Shown piece by piece: positions 60,599 to 64,000 of a stretch of DNA of 64,000 nucleotides. This stretch comes from Xestospongia bergquistia (lineage: Eukaryota > Porifera > Demospongiae > Haplosclerida > Petrosiidae), in assembly GCA_963965975.1 (NCBI GenBank), contig OZ014415.1:6453001-6517000 (forward strand), read 5' to 3'. Within the stretch, counting starts at the first letter, position 1. Each line of letters opens with the position of its first letter. The notes beneath the pieces are model-generated. The model did not search any database and was not told where the DNA came from. It saw only the letters and a list, made by a program, of their open reading frames with translations. A program made the translations under genes and the position numbers.

Positions 60599-63500
60599 GT
60601 ACTTTAGTTCCAGTTACATAACCTTACAATTAAGCATACCATCAATGATTGAATTGGTCAGTATATATATATATATATATAGTATGAGTACTAATTATGT
60701 ATACTGAAAGAGCCTGAATTATGACAAATGTAGATACAATTAAGAATGGGGATTATCTTAATATAATATAATAAACTATATCTTATCAATTCATACATGT
60801 ATATGACAAACTATCTTATGAACTTATCATTATTGTATATTGTTTACAGGTCAACCTCCAGTTGTAGTCACAACTATGACCTCTAATCTTAGAGTTGTTG
60901 GAGAAACGTTGAAAATTACTTTTATTATAGAGACAGTTAAAGGATTAGTACTCAATCCCATTTATTCAGTGAGAAAGATGGATGAACTCCATAACAGTGA
61001 TATTCAAGACCTTGACATCACCAACATTACTCAAGAATATGATACATTTACAAATGTGACAATAGTATTTGAAATACTAATGTTTCAAGAGAGAGGAAAG
61101 TACATGTGTATAGTAGATTATACTAGTGCTGCTACAAATGGTTCTGTATCGTTTATATCACAACCAGAAATAGTGTCTGTGGAATGTAAGTATAATTCTT
61201 ATATATGATTATATTTGTAGAGTTATGGTATCCTATCCTAATAGTTTATGTTGTAAAAAGAGATATATATCTATAATCAACAATCCAACATTATATTAAA
61301 CTTCATTTATATATAATCTAGTCCTAATGTTTAAAGGATATATTTATATATATATCATTTCCATTTAGTAATGTTACTTCTTTCCAATTTAGTTCCTCCA
61401 CTTATAACTAACATTACCAAAAGTTACTATGGATCAGTCTATGCTGGTACACCATTAACACAGAACTGTTCATTACAACTGGATGACTTAATAGATATTA
61501 ATACAATAGTGTCATTTCAATGGACAAAAGATGGAATGATTGTTCAAGAAGATTCTCGAGTTACTATTAGTTTTATTATTATTTCTTCAATGGAGTATGT
61601 ATCCTCTCTCTCTTTTAATCCATTGAATATAACAGATAATGGACAATATCACTGTTATGTTTCTGTGGTACCAAATGTGACTGACAATTATATACTCAAT
61701 GCTAGTACAAATATTACTAGGAATACTACAGTGAATAGTGAGTTTAAAATAATTAATACATTTAATATAAATTATGCATTTATATGTTTAAAAGACATAA
61801 AATTAACAATATATAATACATAATGTAACACAGATGACATGGTTTAACATTATATTAAAACATTTAATATATATCTGCTTCTATCACAGGTCTTCCTAAT
61901 CCTATTGTTAACATTATAACTAGTGGAAATCAATCTGTTGATGGAACCTATAATATAACATGTACTATTAATGTAGTGAACAGACTAATAGTAAACCCTA
62001 TTATTGAATGGAGAAAGAATTCTTTAATAAATTCTAATAATAATGGTAATACACTCAGTATAACACCAACAGTTATTGGAAGTAATGTTCAGTCTTTGAT
62101 ATTTTCATCACTTAATACATCAGATGGTGGACAGTACACATGTCAAGCAACTATAATAGTACCTAACATTGCTACCACAACAGCCAGCTCAACTCAAAGT
62201 ATACAGCTACAAAGTACATATTATGAAATGTTATTAATAATTTATTACATTACTTTCTAGTTCCTACTCCTGATGTAAGTATTAGCTTATCAAGACAGAC
62301 AGACCTTTTAGCTGGTAGTACTCTTAATATTACATGTACAACTACTGTTAACTCAAGGGTTGACACACCTGTTACCATAGCAACAATTTGGAGAATGGGA
62401 TCAAAAAGTTTCCAAAGTGGTCCTAGATTGACAATTCACAGTGCTACAAAGACAGGCAGTAACCAGTATCAGTCAATGCTTAGTTTTAATACACTTAGCA
62501 GGACTATAGACTCAGGCAATTATATATGTAATATAACTGTTAATTCAGACTCTAACTATATTTATGTTACTGGCTCTAATAGTGTTACTACTACAACATC
62601 TCTGACTGTTACAGGTATATATATGTTATATATTAAATCATAATAATATTATTGGTATCTTATAGATCCTACCATTGGAGACTTTACTGTCATGCCAGAC
62701 TCATTTCTGGGTCTGGAGACATCTTGTCCTGCCTCAGACCCTTATGATAACTTTACTCTAGTATGTACTGCTAGTAAACCAGCTCTAATTATACCAACTC
62801 TTGAAGTGATCTGGTTACATAATGGTACAGTACGTCAAGGTGTAGTTACCACAAACAATGATATCATGACTAATACACTGAGTATTATTACCAGTAAAAC
62901 TAGTGACTCTGGTAGCTATACCTGTCAAGCTACCCTAATCATACCTGACTCTAACAACATCACAACCTCAGAAACAAGTACTGTTACAATAAAACGTGAG
63001 TAGCAATACTCTATTATAATATGTATGTGTGTGTGTGACCATTTTAGGTTCACAAGTTCCCTATTCAGCTCAAAACATCAGTGTTTTGTCTTTAATGAAT
63101 ACTAGTGCTACCATTTCTTTCACTATTCCAAGCATTGTCTATACACCAGAAACCTATTCTATACAATATATTGGTCTAGAGTTACAGAATATACTGAAAA
63201 ACAGTATAAGTGAACAGAGTCCTAATATTACAGCTAATGATATGAAATATCAGATCACATTAACTGGTCTAGAAGAAGCTAACATTTATAACTTCACTGT
63301 TGTATCTACTAACTGTATTGGTAATACTAGTAGTGAAACAATGAGCTTTACTACTCTACCAGGATGTGAGTAAAAAGGACATATTTTGATGTATTTAATG
63401 TATTTATTTATTTTGCAGTACCAACTGGTAGACCTCTAAATTGTAATGTCACTGTACATAATGACAGTGTGACATTACAATGGGATGAACCAGATAAAGC

Positions 63501-64000
63501 ATTACAAAATGGGCGTCTAATAGGATATAACTTAACATGTCGAAAACAAGACTTCACTGAGACATTAATGGGACTACCAAATACACTGATGTCAACTGAG
63601 ACAATTGTTTTTATATCAAATTTGTCACCTTATACCGTTTACAACTGTAATCTATCAGCTATTAATGTAGTGGGTGAAGGACCTCCTTTACAATGTCCAT
63701 TTGCTACTGTAGAAGACAATAAGAGAAGTATATATATATATTAGCTATGTTGTTTAAATAATTTTCAAATAGGACCTAGTGATGTTCCTCAAAACTTTAC
63801 TTCGACTCCAACTAAAACTGATGTTACATTTAATTGGAGACGTCCAGCTACTCCTAATGGCATTATCGTACAATATAATCTCACTGTAATAAACTTAGAT
63901 ACTAACCAAATTAATAACATAATAATTGATGTGTCTTCTAATCAAGAAACTGTGTCTATGACTATTAATGGATTCTCACCCTATCAGAATTATACTGCTA
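57820..64000 (+). CDS. Large Ig/FN3 cell-surface protein, 5' part
   Basis: Sixteen exons, all joined in phase 1: 57820-57907, 57958-58332, 58389-58718, 58769-59056, 59105-59386, 59450-59743, 59790-60068, 60133-60402, 60850-61185, 61393-61737, 61890-62213, 62261-62614, 62666-62995, 63048-63365, 63419-63727, and 63773 onward past the edge. The first exon is a signal peptide (MLLKILILCCILLLVQLQDG). One exon encodes one domain: two Ig (LYTCII, TYQCTV), five FN3 (exons 4-8), five Ig (YMCIV, YHCYV, YTCQA, YICNI, YTCQA), then at least three FN3. The protein is heavily N-glycosylated. Such proteins are adhesion molecules, receptor kinases or receptor phosphatases; the cytoplasmic part lies outside the window, so the type cannot be told. 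Confidence 0.88.
60566..60598. repeat. (AT)n microsatellite
   Basis: AT run in the intron 60403-60849 of the Ig/FN3 gene; a second, shorter run lies at about 60660-60680. Confidence 0.85.

Overview
The window looks like nuclear DNA of an early-branching animal, most likely a demosponge (inference). It is AT-rich, has many short GT-AG introns, and carries animal-only gene families: TRIM proteins, Reeler/DOMON/cytochrome b561 proteins, inversin-like ankyrin proteins and Ig/FN3 receptors. I saw no viral genes, CRISPR array, rRNA or tRNA.

Layout, left to right. (1) 45-2414, minus: 5' part of a sperm-tail PG-rich-repeat gene (LEXM/CIMAP2-like) running off the left edge. (2) 2561-2693, minus: an isolated coiled-coil terminal exon that fits in phase onto the inversin-like gene 18 kb away. 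(3) 3.8-16.6 kb, plus: five intronless TRIM genes (RING, two B-boxes, coiled coil, filamin-like Ig, MIB/HERC2), with an apparently inactivated secreted fibrinogen-like gene and foldback elements among them. (4) 18.1-19.3 kb, plus: an intronless gene for a secreted, probably membrane-anchored protein with a poly(A)-polymerase/CCA-enzyme head domain. (5) 20.5-26.5 kb, minus: inversin-like ankyrin/IQ gene with an X-box motif just upstream. (6) 26.7-47.5 kb, plus: three tandem Reeler-DOMON-cytochrome b561 genes (A, B, C) plus gene relics. (7) 48.8-55.4 kb, minus: a fourth, more divergent member (E) with a mucin-like stalk, tail-to-tail with the array. (8) 56.7-57.1 kb: relic of a tyrosine phosphatase domain. 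(9) 57.8 kb to the right edge, plus: 5' part of a large Ig/FN3 cell-surface gene, every exon joined in phase 1.

Gene A (991 aa), B (825 aa), C (811 aa) and E (1374 aa) were assembled exon by exon from splice sites. Their coding totals are exact multiples of three. The Reeler-DOMON-b561 proteins are expected to be transmembrane electron-transfer proteins (ferric-chelate-reductase-like). The TRIM genes are expected to be E3 ubiquitin ligases. The first and inversin-like genes are expected to be ciliary. The main themes are recent local duplication, exon-module gain and loss, and decay of copies. All exon models are from reading by eye, with no transcript support.
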